Positions 17,838-27,788 of a stretch of DNA of 64,000 nucleotides are shown here, piece by piece. Numbering within the stretch: the stretch's first letter is position 1; each line of letters begins with the position of its first letter. This DNA comes from Enterobacter mori (GTDB lineage: Bacteria; Pseudomonadota; Gammaproteobacteria; Enterobacterales; Enterobacteriaceae), in contig NZ_CP104285.1 of the NCBI RefSeq assembly GCF_025244905.1, forward strand, positions 1,240,001-1,304,000. Reading direction: 5' to 3'. The notes beneath the pieces were generated by a model, which worked only from the letters and a program-made list of their open reading frames with translations, ran no database searches and was not told where the DNA came from. The translations under genes were made by a program, and so were the position numbers.

Positions 17838-18479
17838 TTAAGCAGTGATATATTCGTGAGGAGGATTGTTAAGCAGTGCTAAAAAGTTATTCAAAAGTAC
17901 AGGGCGAATAATATCCGGGGTGGCGGTGGCTACCCACTGGCACATTTGCGTCATCTCCATACCCGCATAGCCGCACGGATTGATGCGCAGGAAAGGGGCG
18001 AGATCCATATTGATATTGAGCGCCAGCCCGTGGAATGAACAGCCTTTGCGAATGCGCAGACCCAATGAACAGATCTTCATCTCTCCCACATATACGCCCG
18101 GCGCATCCGCACGCGGATGGGCATCAATGCCGTATTCTGCGAGGGTGTTTACGACGGTTTGCTCCAACAGGGTGACAAGTTCACGGACACCCAACTTTCT
18201 GCGCTTCAGGTTGAGCAACACGTACATCACCTGCTGACCCGGACCATGATAGGTTACCTGCCCACCACGATCGCTCTGGATCACCGGGATATCGCCTGTC
18301 ATCAACAAATGTTCGGCTTTTCCTGCCTGCCCCTGGGTAAACACAGGAAGGTGTTCAACCAGCCAGATTTCATCGGGTGTGGTTTCATCGCGTGAATCGG
18401 TGAAGTCATGCATAGCCTGAGAGACAGGCTCGTAAGGTTGAAGCCCGAGATGGCGGACAAGAATGTTATCCTGGTACAA
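17838..18479 (-). CDS. lipB: LipB, octanoyltransferase
   Basis: 213 residues from a TTG at 18479 (protein begins [12 protein letters not shown]). This start gives the E. coli length and has GGAG upstream; an ATG further out adds 16 residues with no support in the family. The catalytic Cys169 (INPCGYAG) and Lys135 (GEMKICSLG) and the motif [12 protein letters not shown] are present. It moves octanoate from acyl carrier protein to lipoyl domains. It follows ybeD, from which it is separated by a 10-bp perfect hairpin. Confidence 0.96.
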   Translation of the reverse strand: MYQDNILVRHLGLQPYEPVSQAMHDFTDSRDETTPDEIWLVEHLPVFTQGQAGKAEHLLMTGDIPVIQSDRGGQVTYHGPGQQVMYVLLNLKRRKLGVRELVTLLEQTVVNTLAEYGIDAHPRADAPGVYVGEMKICSLGLRIRKGCSFHGLALNINMDLAPFLRINPCGYAGMEMTQMCQWVATATPDIIRPVLLNNFLALLNNPPHEYITA

Positions 18480-18539
18480 AACGACGTCTCCGAAGACGGG
18501 GAGAAAAGGGTGCGGAAAGTATATCACAGCAGGGAGAGG

Positions 18540-18563
18540 GGTTACCCGGCAAACCGGGTAACC
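18540..18563 (-). other. Perfect hairpin between ybeD and lipB
   Basis: GGTTACCCGG / CCGGGTAACC forms a 10-bp perfect stem with a 4-nt loop, starting 10 bp after the ybeD stop. There is no T-run on the minus strand, so it is more likely an mRNA-stabilising or processing element than a terminator. Confidence 0.5.
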
Positions 18564-18572
18564 GCAGAGGGA

Positions 18573-18836
18573 CTACAGCACCATACGAACGATTTCGATA
18601 TTGCCGAGTTCTTCGTACAGCGTCTCAACCTGCTCAATGTGTGTCGCAGTGATGGTAATAGAAACCGAGTGGTAGTTGCCCTTGCTGCTTGGTTTTACTG
18701 ACGGAGAGTAGTCACCCGGCGCATGGCGCTGTACCACTTCAACCACCTGATCAACCAGCTCAGGCTTCGCCAGACCCATTACTTTGTAAGTAAATGAGGT
18801 AGGGAATTCAAGCAGTTCGTTAAGTTTGGTTTTCAT
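18573..18836 (-). CDS. ybeD: YbeD, small DUF493 (ACT-like fold) protein
   Basis: 87 residues, the same as E. coli YbeD and nearly identical by recall. DUF493 proteins have a ferredoxin-like fold similar to the regulatory ACT domains; a role in lipoate metabolism has been suggested from its neighbourhood with lipB. It lies between dacA and lipB on the same strand, with an intrinsic terminator upstream that separates it from dacA. Confidence 0.94.
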   Translation of the reverse strand: MKTKLNELLEFPTSFTYKVMGLAKPELVDQVVEVVQRHAPGDYSPSVKPSSKGNYHSVSITITATHIEQVETLYEELGNIEIVRMVL

Positions 18837-18862
18837 GTCAGCTCCGGCGTAACGTCAAAAAA

Positions 18863-18893
18863 GAATAACTCCCACGTCGGGTGGGAGTTATCA
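18863..18893 (-). terminator. Intrinsic terminator between dacA and ybeD
   Basis: ATAACTCCCAC / GTGGGAGTTAT with a short CG-rich loop, followed on the minus strand by TCTTTTTTGACG. Confidence 0.85.
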
Positions 18894-18942
18894 GGATACT
18901 TAGTATATGGGGATCAAAATCACACTTTCAAGTGTTCAGTTT

Positions 18943-20154
18943 TTAGCCAAACCAGTGGTGGAACATCAATTTAATGTAATCAATGATTTTGCCGAAGAAA
19001 TTGCCTTCAGGAATTTCATCCAGCACCACGAGCGGACGCTGATCGATGGTTTTGCCGTCAAGCTGGAAGTTGATGGTACCCACAACCTGGTTCTTCTGCA
19101 GCGGGGCGTGCAGTTCGGTGGTGTTGAGCACGTAGCTCGCTTTCAGATCTTTCATGCGGCCACGAGGAATGGTCAGATACAGATCTTTATCCACACCCAG
19201 GGAAGCACGGTCATTATCACCGAACCAGACTGGCTCTGAGGCGAACTCTTTACCCGCTTTCAGCGGATTGACGGTTTCAAAGAAACGGAAGCCCCAGGTC
19301 AGCAGTTTTTTGCTTTCGGTTTCACGGCCTTTGAAGGTGCGACCGCCCATCACGGCGGAAATCAGGCGCATCTGGCCTTCAGTCGCAGAGGCCACCAGGT
19401 TGTAACCCGCTTTATCGGTATGGCCAGTCTTGATGCCGTCAACGTTCAGGCTGTTATCCCACAGCAGGCCGTTACGGTTGGTCTGACGGATACCGTTGAA
19501 GGTGAACTCTTTTTCTTTATAGATGGTGTATTCGTTCGGGACATCACGGATCAGTGCCTGGCCAATCAGGGCCATGTCACGTGCGGAGCTGTACTGACCG
19601 TCAGCATCAAGACCATGTACGGTCTGGAAGTGACTGTTTTTCAGACCCAGTGCGGAAACATAGCTGTTCATCAGGCCAACAAACGCGTCCTGGCTGCCTG
19701 CTGCGAAATCGGCCATGGCGACGCAGGCGTCGTTACCGGACTGCAGGTTGATACCGCGGATCAGCTGAGAGACGGGAACCTGCATGCCAGGTTTCAGGAA
19801 CATCAACGATGATCCTTTGAACACCGGGTTACCGGTCGCCCAGGCATCGTTACCGATGGTGACCAGATCGGTTTCTTTGAATTTACCTGCCTTCATGGCC
19901 TGACCGATAACGTAGCTTGTCATCATTTTTGTCAGGCTGGCCGGATCGCGACGGGCATCGGCATTCTGTTCTGCCAGAACTTTGCCAGAGTTGTAATCGA
20001 TCAGGATGTAGGATTCCGCGTCGATTTGCGGAACGCCAGGGATCATGGTCTTGATGTTCAGGTCATCCGCGTGAGCTGCAGAGAGAGCAGCTGCGCAAAG
20101 GGCCGCGGTCAGCGCCATGCGCTGCACAAAACGAGCAGAAAAAGTGGTCTTCAT
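18943..20154 (-). CDS. dacA: PBP5, D-alanyl-D-alanine carboxypeptidase DacA
   Basis: 403 residues, as E. coli. A signal peptide ends at Ala29 (SAAHA|DD). Active-site motifs are SxxK at Ser73-Lys76 (ASLTKMM, mature Ser44), SGN (QSGNDAC) and KTG ([10 protein letters not shown]). The C-terminal 20 residues form the amphipathic anchor ([14 protein letters not shown]) that holds it to the outer face of the inner membrane. It trims the terminal D-Ala from peptidoglycan pentapeptides and maintains rod shape. It follows rlpA, with a 139-bp gap, in the cell-elongation cluster. Confidence 0.97.
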   Translation of the reverse strand: MKTTFSARFVQRMALTAALCAAALSAAHADDLNIKTMIPGVPQIDAESYILIDYNSGKVLAEQNADARRDPASLTKMMTSYVIGQAMKAGKFKETDLVTIGNDAWATGNPVFKGSSLMFLKPGMQVPVSQLIRGINLQSGNDACVAMADFAAGSQDAFVGLMNSYVSALGLKNSHFQTVHGLDADGQYSSARDMALIGQALIRDVPNEYTIYKEKEFTFNGIRQTNRNGLLWDNSLNVDGIKTGHTDKAGYNLVASATEGQMRLISAVMGGRTFKGRETESKKLLTWGFRFFETVNPLKAGKEFASEPVWFGDNDRASLGVDKDLYLTIPRGRMKDLKASYVLNTTELHAPLQKNQVVGTINFQLDGKTIDQRPLVVLDEIPEGNFFGKIIDYIKLMFHHWFG

Positions 20155-20293
20155 GGTCAGAACTACGACATCCGTGATGGAATTAAAAAAAGTGCCTTAC
20201 TATAGCAAATGCTATACAGGCAGGCATCCGACTTTCATCATGAGATTGTGAATGTGTTTTACACAAATTGACATTTCGGATACCGCCGATTCA

Positions 20294-21397
20294 TTACTTC
20301 GCAACAGTGATAAACGACTGGAGCTGCGCTTCGCTTTGCAAACGCTGTTGCAGGGAAGCTGCCTGTGATTTGCTGGCAAACGGCCCCATCTGAATACGCC
20401 AGACTGCACCGTTTTGCTCAACCCGGCCCGGTACACTGAACTGCTGGCTTAAGCGTTGCTGATACTGTTGTGCACGTGCCTGATCGCTGACGGCGCCGAC
20501 CTGAACCACGTAGCTGCCGCTTGCGGCCGCAGGGGCGGGAGCACTTTGCGTGGTCGCTGGTGCGGTCACGGGGGCAGGTTGCGTGACTGGGGCTGCAACA
20601 ACCGGGGCTGGCGTGGGTTCACTGCCTTCAAGAACGCCAGAGGATAAGGTTGTCGGAGCTCCAAGAAAACCGCTGCTTTTCACCGGGGCGCCGGTACTGT
20701 CATCGCTGTGTAACGTATCGTTACTGATGGCGCGGACTTCGCCTTGTGGTTGAGCAGGCTCTGCAGGGGTAGACGCACCTCCCATTCCACCACTTAGGTC
20801 AGGACGAGCCGGCAGGGCATAGGTTTGTTTCGCGACAGTCGTACAGGCGGTGCCTGGACCTGAAAGGGTGCCATCCTGCGCGACGATGATCGGATCGATA
20901 CGCACTTTGGTGTTGTTCGAAGTATTCAGACGGTCAGCCGCTGCCCGGGACAGCGAGATAACGCGGTCATTCCCGTATGGGCCACGATCGTTGATACGCA
21001 CGACGATCATACGACCGTTAGCCAGGTTGGTGACGCGAGCATAGCTTGGGATCGGCAACGTCGGATGTGCCGCCGTGATTTGCATCGGATCGAAGGTTTC
21101 GCCTGATGCGGTCAGGTTACTACCCGGCTCGGCATCATAAATGGCGGCAAAGCCAGCCTGGCTGAAACGGGAAGGATCCTGAACAATTTTGAAGCTTTTG
21201 CCGTCGCGCTGATAATCCTGATTCGCCGTTGCGTTCAGAGGTTCATAGATCGGATCGGCACCGCTAATTTCAACAATCGGGCCGTTACAGACCGCAGGCT
21301 GCGGCGGCGCGACGGTTGCCTGTTGCTGACCATCATCACTTGTGCAGGCTGCAAGTAAACTTGCTGCGATGCAGATCCCCAGCCACTGCTTACGCAT
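20294..21397 (-). CDS. rlpA: RlpA, septal-ring lipoprotein
   Basis: 367 residues from the ATG at 21397, preceded by AAGGGGAGC; E. coli RlpA is 362. The lipobox LLAAC gives lipidation at Cys17. A double-psi beta-barrel domain follows (about residues 75-165, with VRINDRGPYGNDRVISLS). A low-complexity Pro/Ala/Thr linker leads to a C-terminal SPOR domain (last 75 residues, YVVQVGAVSDQARAQQYQQ) that binds denuded septal glycan. In Pseudomonas the DPBB domain is a lytic transglycosylase; activity of the E. coli form is less clear. The gene is downstream of mrdA-mrdB. Confidence 0.95.
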   Translation of the reverse strand: MRKQWLGICIAASLLAACTSDDGQQQATVAPPQPAVCNGPIVEISGADPIYEPLNATANQDYQRDGKSFKIVQDPSRFSQAGFAAIYDAEPGSNLTASGETFDPMQITAAHPTLPIPSYARVTNLANGRMIVVRINDRGPYGNDRVISLSRAAADRLNTSNNTKVRIDPIIVAQDGTLSGPGTACTTVAKQTYALPARPDLSGGMGGASTPAEPAQPQGEVRAISNDTLHSDDSTGAPVKSSGFLGAPTTLSSGVLEGSEPTPAPVVAAPVTQPAPVTAPATTQSAPAPAAASGSYVVQVGAVSDQARAQQYQQRLSQQFSVPGRVEQNGAVWRIQMGPFASKSQAASLQQRLQSEAQLQSFITVAK

Positions 21398-21413
21398 TGC
21401 GCTCCCCTTATTT

Positions 21414-22526
21414 TTATACGCTTTTGGACAACATTTTTCTGTGGGTATGGATCGACATGACGATACCAAACCCGGCCATCAACACGATCAGTGCCGAGCC
21501 CCCGTAACTCACCAGCGGCAGCGGTACGCCTACAACCGGCAGAATACCACTCACCATACCAATATTTACGAAGACATAAACGAATAAAATCAGCATCAAT
21601 CCGCCTGCCATCACGCGACCAAAGGTGGTTTGCGCTCGTGCGGCAATCCACAGCCCCCGCATAATCAGCAGCACGTAGAGCGCCAGCAGAATTAAGATGC
21701 CCACCAGCCCTAACTCTTCTGCCAGCACGGCAAAGATAAAGTCGGTGTGGCGTTCGGGCAAGAACTCCAGCTGCGACTGCGTACCGTGCAGCCAGCCTTT
21801 CCCGCGCAGGCCACCGGAGCCAATCGCAATCTTCGACTGAATAATATGATAGCCCGCACCCAGTGGATCGGTTTCTGGATCGAGGAGCATCATCACGCGC
21901 TGGCGCTGGTAATCATGCATCAGGAAGAACCAGAGGATGGGGATAAAGGCGGCAACCAGCACCACCGCGATACCGATCAGACGCCAGCTCAGGCCTGACA
22001 GGAACAGGACAAACAGGCCGGACAACGCGATAAGAATCGAGGTGCCGAGGTCAGGCTGTGCTGCAACCAGCAAGGTTGGCAGGAAAATCAGCACCAGCGC
22101 GATCGCGGTATTTTTTAGCGAAGGCGGGCAGACGTCGCGGTTAATAAAGCGCGCGACCATCAGCGGTACGGCAATTTTAGCGATTTCCGACGGCTGGAAG
22201 CGGACTATCCCCAGATCCAGCCAGCGCTGTGCGCCCTTGGATATCGCACCAAAGGCATCCACCGCAACAAGCAGGATGATACAGAAAATATAGAGGTAGG
22301 GCGCCCAGCCTTCATACACGCGGGGTGGGATCTGCGCCATCACCACCATGATGACCAGGCCCATCGCGATTTGGCCGATTTTGCGCTCCATCATGCCGAT
22401 GTCCTGACCGCTGGCGCTCCAGATAACCAGGGCGCTGTATACCAGCAAAGCCAGCAGAATCAATAGCATGGCAGGGTCAATGTGGATTTTGTCCCACAGC
22501 GATTTTTTATTCGGATTATCCGTCAT
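21414..22526 (-). CDS. mrdB: RodA, SEDS peptidoglycan polymerase
   Basis: 370 residues with about ten transmembrane segments, as E. coli MrdB. The conserved SEDS signature near the C-terminus ([20 protein letters not shown]) and the loop after [13 protein letters not shown] are present. RodA polymerises glycan strands from lipid II together with PBP2, encoded two bases upstream by mrdA. The enzyme pair drives side-wall elongation under MreB guidance. rlpA follows after 16 bp. Confidence 0.97.
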   Translation of the reverse strand: MTDNPNKKSLWDKIHIDPAMLLILLALLVYSALVIWSASGQDIGMMERKIGQIAMGLVIMVVMAQIPPRVYEGWAPYLYIFCIILLVAVDAFGAISKGAQRWLDLGIVRFQPSEIAKIAVPLMVARFINRDVCPPSLKNTAIALVLIFLPTLLVAAQPDLGTSILIALSGLFVLFLSGLSWRLIGIAVVLVAAFIPILWFFLMHDYQRQRVMMLLDPETDPLGAGYHIIQSKIAIGSGGLRGKGWLHGTQSQLEFLPERHTDFIFAVLAEELGLVGILILLALYVLLIMRGLWIAARAQTTFGRVMAGGLMLILFVYVFVNIGMVSGILPVVGVPLPLVSYGGSALIVLMAGFGIVMSIHTHRKMLSKSV

Positions 22527-22528
22527 GA

Positions 22529-24430
22529 TTATTGGTCCTCCGCCGCAGCGGCTGCCGGGTTTTCTGTCGGCAGTTCGGTGTTGTTATCACCCAGCATTAT
22601 GTGGTCGAGGATTTGACGCATGATGGTACCTACCGCCGGACCCGCGCCGCCGTTTTCGAGAATCATCGCCACTGCAACCTGCGGGTTATCATAAGGGGCA
22701 AACGCCGTCATGAGCTTGTGGTCACGCAGACGTTCAGCAATTTTGTGCGCGTTATAGGTTTCGTTTGCCTTCAGGCCGAAGACCTGAGCAGTCCCCGACT
22801 TGGCCGCTACTTTATAAGGCGCACCCGCAAAATATTTGTGCGCAGTACCGTTCGGACGGTTTGCCACGCCGTACATACCGTCTTTGGCAATTTCCCAGAA
22901 ACCGGAATGGATGTCGCCCACCGGTGCTTCATGCGGCTGCACCCACGGCACTTTTTTACCGTCTTCAACCGTACTTTGCAGCAGATGCGGAACCTTTACC
23001 ACGCCGTCGTTGATGAGGATCATCATCGCTTTGTTCATCTGTAGCGGGGTAGCTGTCCAGTAACCCTGGCCGATCCCAACCGGAATGGTATCACCCTGGT
23101 ACCACGGCTTCTTAAAGCGCTTCAGCTTCCATTCGCGGGTTGGCATATTGCCTGAACGTTCTTCCGCAAGATCGATGCCAGTGTAGTGTCCGTAGCCGAA
23201 TTTACTCATCCACGTCGACAGACGATCAATACCCATGTCATAGGCGACCTGATAGAAGAAGGTATCCGCAGACTCTTCCAGTGATTTGGTGACGTTCAGA
23301 TGACCGTGACCCCATTTCTTCCAGTCGCGGTAACGTTTTTCAGAGCCTGGCAGTTGCCACCAGCCGGGGTCAAACAGGCTGGTATTGCGATTGATCACGC
23401 CCGCACTCAGTGCAGAAACCGCAACGTAAGGTTTTACCGTTGACGCAGGCGGGTAAACACCCTGTGTCGCACGGTTCACCAGCGGGGTGTTCGGATCGTT
23501 AAGCAGACCGGAATAGTCTTTGCTGGAGATACCGTCCACGAAGAGGTTAGGGTCGTAGCTCGGCATAGAGACCATGGCCAGAATTCCACCGGTGCGCGGG
23601 TCGGTGACGATAACGGCGGCACGGCTGCCTGCCAGCAGGGTTTCGATATACTGCTGCAGCTTAAGGTCGAGTGTCAGATACACATCATGACCCGCCTGTG
23701 GCGGCACCTCTTTCAGCTGGCGGATTACGCGGCCACGGTTGTTAACTTCAACCTCTTCATAACCGGTTTCGCCGTGCAGCACATCTTCATAATAACGCTC
23801 AATCCCCAGCTTACCGATATCATGCGTTGCGGCGTAGTTGGCCAGCTTGCCGTCTTTATCAAGGCGGTCAACGTCTTTATCGTTAATCTTGGAAACGTAG
23901 CCAATTACGTGCGTCAGCGCAGAGCCGTAAGGATAGAAGCGGCGCTTATAGCCTTTTACTTCCACGCCGGGGAATCGATACTGGTTCACGGCAAAACGGG
24001 CCACCTGCACTTCTGTCAGGTTGGTTTTGACCGGAATAGACGTGAAGCGGTGAGAGCGGGAGCGCTCTTTTTTAAAGGCGGCGATATCGTCATCGTTGAG
24101 ATCGACAACGCTTCTCAGCGCGTTCAGCGTATCCTGCACGTTGTCGACCTTTTCCGGCATCATCTCGATTTGATAGATGGTGCGGTTTAAGGCCAGCGGC
24201 GTGCCGTTACGGTCGTAGATAATGCCGCGGCTTGGCGCGATCGGCACCAGCTTGATGCGGTTCTCGTTTGAACGCGTCTGGTAGTCGGTAAAGCGGACAA
24301 TTTGCAGATTATAGAGGTTGGCGATCAGCACGCCGGTCAGCAGCAAAATCCCCGTAAAGGCGACCAGCGCCCGGCGCACAAACAGCGCGGACTCAGCCGT
24401 ATAGTCGCGAAAAGAATTCTGTAGTTTCAT
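22529..24430 (-). CDS. mrdA: PBP2, elongation transpeptidase
   Basis: 633 residues, as E. coli. It has a short cytosolic segment, one transmembrane helix (about 23-45), a pedestal domain and a transpeptidase domain. The latter carries the active Ser330 (ASTVKP), SAD (EESADTFFY) and KSGT ([11 protein letters not shown]). It crosslinks peptidoglycan during cell elongation with RodA and is the target of mecillinam. It lies between rlmH (28 bp upstream) and mrdB (2 bp downstream). Confidence 0.98.
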   Translation of the reverse strand: MKLQNSFRDYTAESALFVRRALVAFTGILLLTGVLIANLYNLQIVRFTDYQTRSNENRIKLVPIAPSRGIIYDRNGTPLALNRTIYQIEMMPEKVDNVQDTLNALRSVVDLNDDDIAAFKKERSRSHRFTSIPVKTNLTEVQVARFAVNQYRFPGVEVKGYKRRFYPYGSALTHVIGYVSKINDKDVDRLDKDGKLANYAATHDIGKLGIERYYEDVLHGETGYEEVEVNNRGRVIRQLKEVPPQAGHDVYLTLDLKLQQYIETLLAGSRAAVIVTDPRTGGILAMVSMPSYDPNLFVDGISSKDYSGLLNDPNTPLVNRATQGVYPPASTVKPYVAVSALSAGVINRNTSLFDPGWWQLPGSEKRYRDWKKWGHGHLNVTKSLEESADTFFYQVAYDMGIDRLSTWMSKFGYGHYTGIDLAEERSGNMPTREWKLKRFKKPWYQGDTIPVGIGQGYWTATPLQMNKAMMILINDGVVKVPHLLQSTVEDGKKVPWVQPHEAPVGDIHSGFWEIAKDGMYGVANRPNGTAHKYFAGAPYKVAAKSGTAQVFGLKANETYNAHKIAERLRDHKLMTAFAPYDNPQVAVAMILENGGAGPAVGTIMRQILDHIMLGDNNTELPTENPAAAAAEDQ

Positions 24431-24458
24431 CCGCTGCTTAATCTACCCTGGTCAGTCA

Positions 24459-24926
24459 TTACTCGCGGTGGTAGGGGTGGTTGGTAGTAATGCTCCACGC
24501 GCGGTACAGGCTTTCTGCCACCAGCACCCTAACAAGCGGGTGGGGGAGCGTCAGCGCGGAGAGAGACCAACTTTGTTCTGCTGCCGCTTTGCAGGCGGGG
24601 GATAACCCTTCAGGTCCGCCAATCAACAGACTGACATCACGACCATCCTGCTTCCAGCGCTCAAGCTCGTGCGCCAGTTGCGGCGTATCCCAGGGTTTAC
24701 CTGGAATATCGAGGGTAACGATGCGGTTTTTGCCTGCGGCAGCCAGCATCAGCTCGCCCTCTTTATCGAGAATACGTTTGATATCCGCGTTCTTGCCGCG
24801 CTTACCGGCAGGAATTTCCACCAGTTCGAACGGCATATCCTTTGGAAAACGACGCAGATACTCAGTAAAACCGGTTTGTACCCAGTCCGGCATTTTGGTG
24901 CCGACAGCGACCAGCTGCAACTTCAC
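24459..24926 (-). CDS. rlmH: RlmH, 23S rRNA pseudouridine-1915 N3-methyltransferase
   Basis: 155 residues, matching E. coli RlmH throughout. A SPOUT-family knot is indicated by [11 protein letters not shown] and the C-terminal [20 protein letters not shown]. It methylates a pseudouridine in helix 69 of 23S rRNA, at the subunit interface of the assembled 70S ribosome. It starts three bases after rsfS, so the two ribosome-related genes are probably translated from one message that continues into mrdA. Confidence 0.97.
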   Translation of the reverse strand: MKLQLVAVGTKMPDWVQTGFTEYLRRFPKDMPFELVEIPAGKRGKNADIKRILDKEGELMLAAAGKNRIVTLDIPGKPWDTPQLAHELERWKQDGRDVSLLIGGPEGLSPACKAAAEQSWSLSALTLPHPLVRVLVAESLYRAWSITTNHPYHRE

Positions 24927-24929
24927 GCA

Positions 24930-25334
<405 letters not shown>

Positions 25335-25449
25335 TCACCGGCCGGGCTTTTGAAGGCGGGTATCATCCCACCCTCCGCCGGAGATTGCATCGCCATTTTT
25401 GTAAAACAATTTCTGTAAAGCAATGATCGGCGGGAAAGTCTGGCAGCGG

Positions 25450-25477
25450 AGGATAACAGTATGGCTTACCCTGTCAA
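25450..25477 (-). promoter_or_regulatory. Second candidate promoter upstream of rsfS
   Basis: A perfect TTGACA (25472-25477) and TATCCT (25450-25455) with a 16-bp spacer on the minus strand, inside the rsfS-nadD gap where cobC would be expected. Confidence 0.4.
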
Positions 25478-25515
25478 GGCAGGATAATCAATCAGCCGCT
25501 TTTTCTTGCCCCAGA

Positions 25516-26172
25516 CTATGCGTCTGCGCTTTTCTGATACAACCCGTGCTGATTGATATACGCCAGAACTGACGAGGGCAGCATATCGTCACAGGCTAAA
25601 CCCTGCTGCAGGCGCTCGCGAATGAGCGTCGCAGAAATATCAAACCACGGCGTCTCTGCCAGATAAATCTTCCCGGCAGGCTGATTATGCAGATCTTCCA
25701 CGTTGTCGGTGAGATGAGCTTCAAGCCATTGCTGGTACTGTTGTTCGCGCATGGTCAGGGGATATCCGGGGCGACGACAAACGAGAAGGTGGCTGTTCTC
25801 CAGTATGGTTTCATACTGATGCCAGGTGGGGAAGTTGAGCAGGGAATCCTGACCGATAATAAAGGCCAGCGGTTTATCCGGCCCTTGTTCAGCTCGCCAC
25901 TCCTGCAGCGTCTGGGACGTCCAGGACGGAGTGTTTCGACGCAACTCCCGTTCGTCAAGACGGAAAAGGGGTTTATCCGCAATCGCCAGTGCGAGCATCT
26001 CTTTTCGCTGCTCGCTGGTTGCCTCTGGCTGAGGACGGTGCGGCGGAACGTTATTGGGCATAATGATAACGCGCTGCAGGCCGATCAGATTCGCCAGAAT
26101 TTCAACCGGCTTAAGATGCCCGTAATGCACCGGGTCGAAGGTTCCGCCGTACAGCGCTTGTAGAGAATGCAT
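25516..26172 (-). CDS. nadD: NadD, nicotinate-nucleotide adenylyltransferase
   Basis: 218 residues from the ATG at 26172 ([10 protein letters not shown]), the E. coli-like start; ATGs three and four codons upstream overlap the end of holA. The nucleotidyltransferase motifs [12 protein letters not shown] (HxGH) and ISATLIRER are present. It adenylates nicotinate mononucleotide, an essential step to NAD. It is the last gene of leuS-lptE-holA-nadD. The C-terminus (QKSADA) is a few residues longer than in E. coli (213). Confidence 0.96.
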   Translation of the reverse strand: MHSLQALYGGTFDPVHYGHLKPVEILANLIGLQRVIIMPNNVPPHRPQPEATSEQRKEMLALAIADKPLFRLDERELRRNTPSWTSQTLQEWRAEQGPDKPLAFIIGQDSLLNFPTWHQYETILENSHLLVCRRPGYPLTMREQQYQQWLEAHLTDNVEDLHNQPAGKIYLAETPWFDISATLIRERLQQGLACDDMLPSSVLAYINQHGLYQKSADA

Positions 26173-26173
26173 G

Positions 26174-27205
26174 CTATCCATCAATAAATACGTCTGCCAG
26201 CGCCTTGTGGCAGAGCAGCAGAGAAAGGCTTTCCAGCTCCGACCAGACCGACTGACCGTAATCTTGTTTCAACGTGAGCTCGGCGCGCATGAGCAACTGT
26301 ACAGCCTGGCGCAGTTGTTCATGACTCAGGCGGTTGATGGCCTCGGTGGTCATCGCCCTGCGGTTTTGCCATACACGGTGTTTATCAAACAGTGAACGCA
26401 ATGGCGTATGGGCAGACTGACGCTTGAGCGTATTCAGTAACAACAGCTCTCGCTGGAGCGTGCGCAGCAAAATGACAGGTTCACTGCCTTCAAGGCGCAG
26501 CTGCTGCAATATGTGCAACGCGCGTTTGCTCTTTGCTGAAAGCAGCGCGTCAACCCAGTGAAACGGCGTAAAGTGGGCAGCATCATTTACCGCCTGCTCG
26601 ACACGCGGTAACGTCAGTTTGCCATCAGGCCAAAGCAGAGAAAGCCTGTCCAGTGCCTGCGCCAGCGCCAGCAGGTTGCCTTCATAGCAGTAGCAAAGCA
26701 GCTGGTTCGCCGCCTCATCCAACTGAAGATTGTGCTGTTTTGCTCGCGCGGCTACCCATTTAGGCAGATGTGCCTGTTCAGGTGTCTGGCAGGTGACCTG
26801 CACAGCGTTGGTCGCGAGTTGAGTAAACCACGCTGCGTTTTCCTGCGCCTTGGTGAGCTTGTTGCCGCGCACAATCAGCAGCAGATCGCTGTGTAACAGG
26901 CTGACCAGGGTGGCGAGTTGCTCATTTATGGCCGCATTAGGGCCATTTTCCGGCAGCAGGATCTGGATTGTCTGGCGCGATGCAAACAGGCTCATTGCCT
27001 GGCAAAGTGAAAAGACGGCGTTCCAGTCGGTGCTGTTGTCCAACTGAACGGTGTGGTGTTCATCAAAGCCTTGAGTAACCGCCGCGTGACGAACGGCATC
27101 CAGACTTTCCTGAAGTAATAGGGGATCGTTTCCGAGCAGCAGATACGCCGCGCGCAGCCCTTCATTGAGCTGCGCGCGGAGTTGTTCAGGATACAACCTG
27201 ATCAT
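26174..27205 (-). CDS. holA: HolA, DNA polymerase III delta subunit
   Basis: 343 residues, as E. coli. It is the clamp-loader subunit that opens the beta sliding clamp. It has an AAA+-like fold without an intact nucleotide site (N-terminal third), a middle domain and a C-terminal helical collar domain. The start overlaps the lptE stop by one base, and nadD begins immediately after its stop, so holA is tightly embedded in the leuS operon. Confidence 0.96.
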   Translation of the reverse strand: MIRLYPEQLRAQLNEGLRAAYLLLGNDPLLLQESLDAVRHAAVTQGFDEHHTVQLDNSTDWNAVFSLCQAMSLFASRQTIQILLPENGPNAAINEQLATLVSLLHSDLLLIVRGNKLTKAQENAAWFTQLATNAVQVTCQTPEQAHLPKWVAARAKQHNLQLDEAANQLLCYCYEGNLLALAQALDRLSLLWPDGKLTLPRVEQAVNDAAHFTPFHWVDALLSAKSKRALHILQQLRLEGSEPVILLRTLQRELLLLNTLKRQSAHTPLRSLFDKHRVWQNRRAMTTEAINRLSHEQLRQAVQLLMRAELTLKQDYGQSVWSELESLSLLLCHKALADVFIDG

Positions 27206-27774
27206 CAGTTACCCATCGACGTTGACATGGTCGGCGCGTTAGCGTCCGGCGTGTCGATAATGTCAGAGCCTTGTTTCGTCGACGCAGCAATGCTTGGCAG
27301 TTTACGGATCAACTGTTCCGCTGCCTTATCATACATTTCGTTGATGATAATCTGCTGCTCGGCATCTTTTGCCAGCGCCGTTTGCGGGTTATCGAAGAAC
27401 GAACGGTAGACTTTGGTACTGATTGGATAAATATCTTTACCCGGGATCAATACGGCCGCTTTCACGTTAAGCACCATCTGATATTCCGCAGTACGGCCAT
27501 CCTGGAAGATGGACGCGGTATCTTTAGACAACGTCGAGGTCAGGATGCGGAAGGATGGAACATCCTGGCGCAAAGTGCCTTTCTCGATCAACTCAACATC
27601 GTTTAAACGGAGCTGGTTACGAACAGCCCGGCTGAGTGGGCCATTCGGATCCGATGAGTCGAAGATCAACGTTTTCATCTGAGGTGGCACTGCCGTGGTA
27701 TTGCGCAGATGCCACCCGCAACCTGCGGTGACAAGCACCGCCAGGGATAAGAGTATTGTTGCCAGTTGTCGCAC
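27205..27774 (-). CDS. lptE: LptE, LPS-assembly lipoprotein
   Basis: 189 residues with a lipoprotein signal (lipobox VTAGC, lipidated Cys19) and a mature domain matching E. coli LptE (193). It plugs the LptD barrel in the outer membrane and is needed for LPS insertion at the cell surface. It starts 14 bp after leuS and overlaps holA by one base. Confidence 0.96.
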   Translation of the reverse strand: MRQLATILLSLAVLVTAGCGWHLRNTTAVPPQMKTLIFDSSDPNGPLSRAVRNQLRLNDVELIEKGTLRQDVPSFRILTSTLSKDTASIFQDGRTAEYQMVLNVKAAVLIPGKDIYPISTKVYRSFFDNPQTALAKDAEQQIIINEMYDKAAEQLIRKLPSIAASTKQGSDIIDTPDANAPTMSTSMGN

Positions 27775-27788
27775 GTTTCCTCCCGCGC

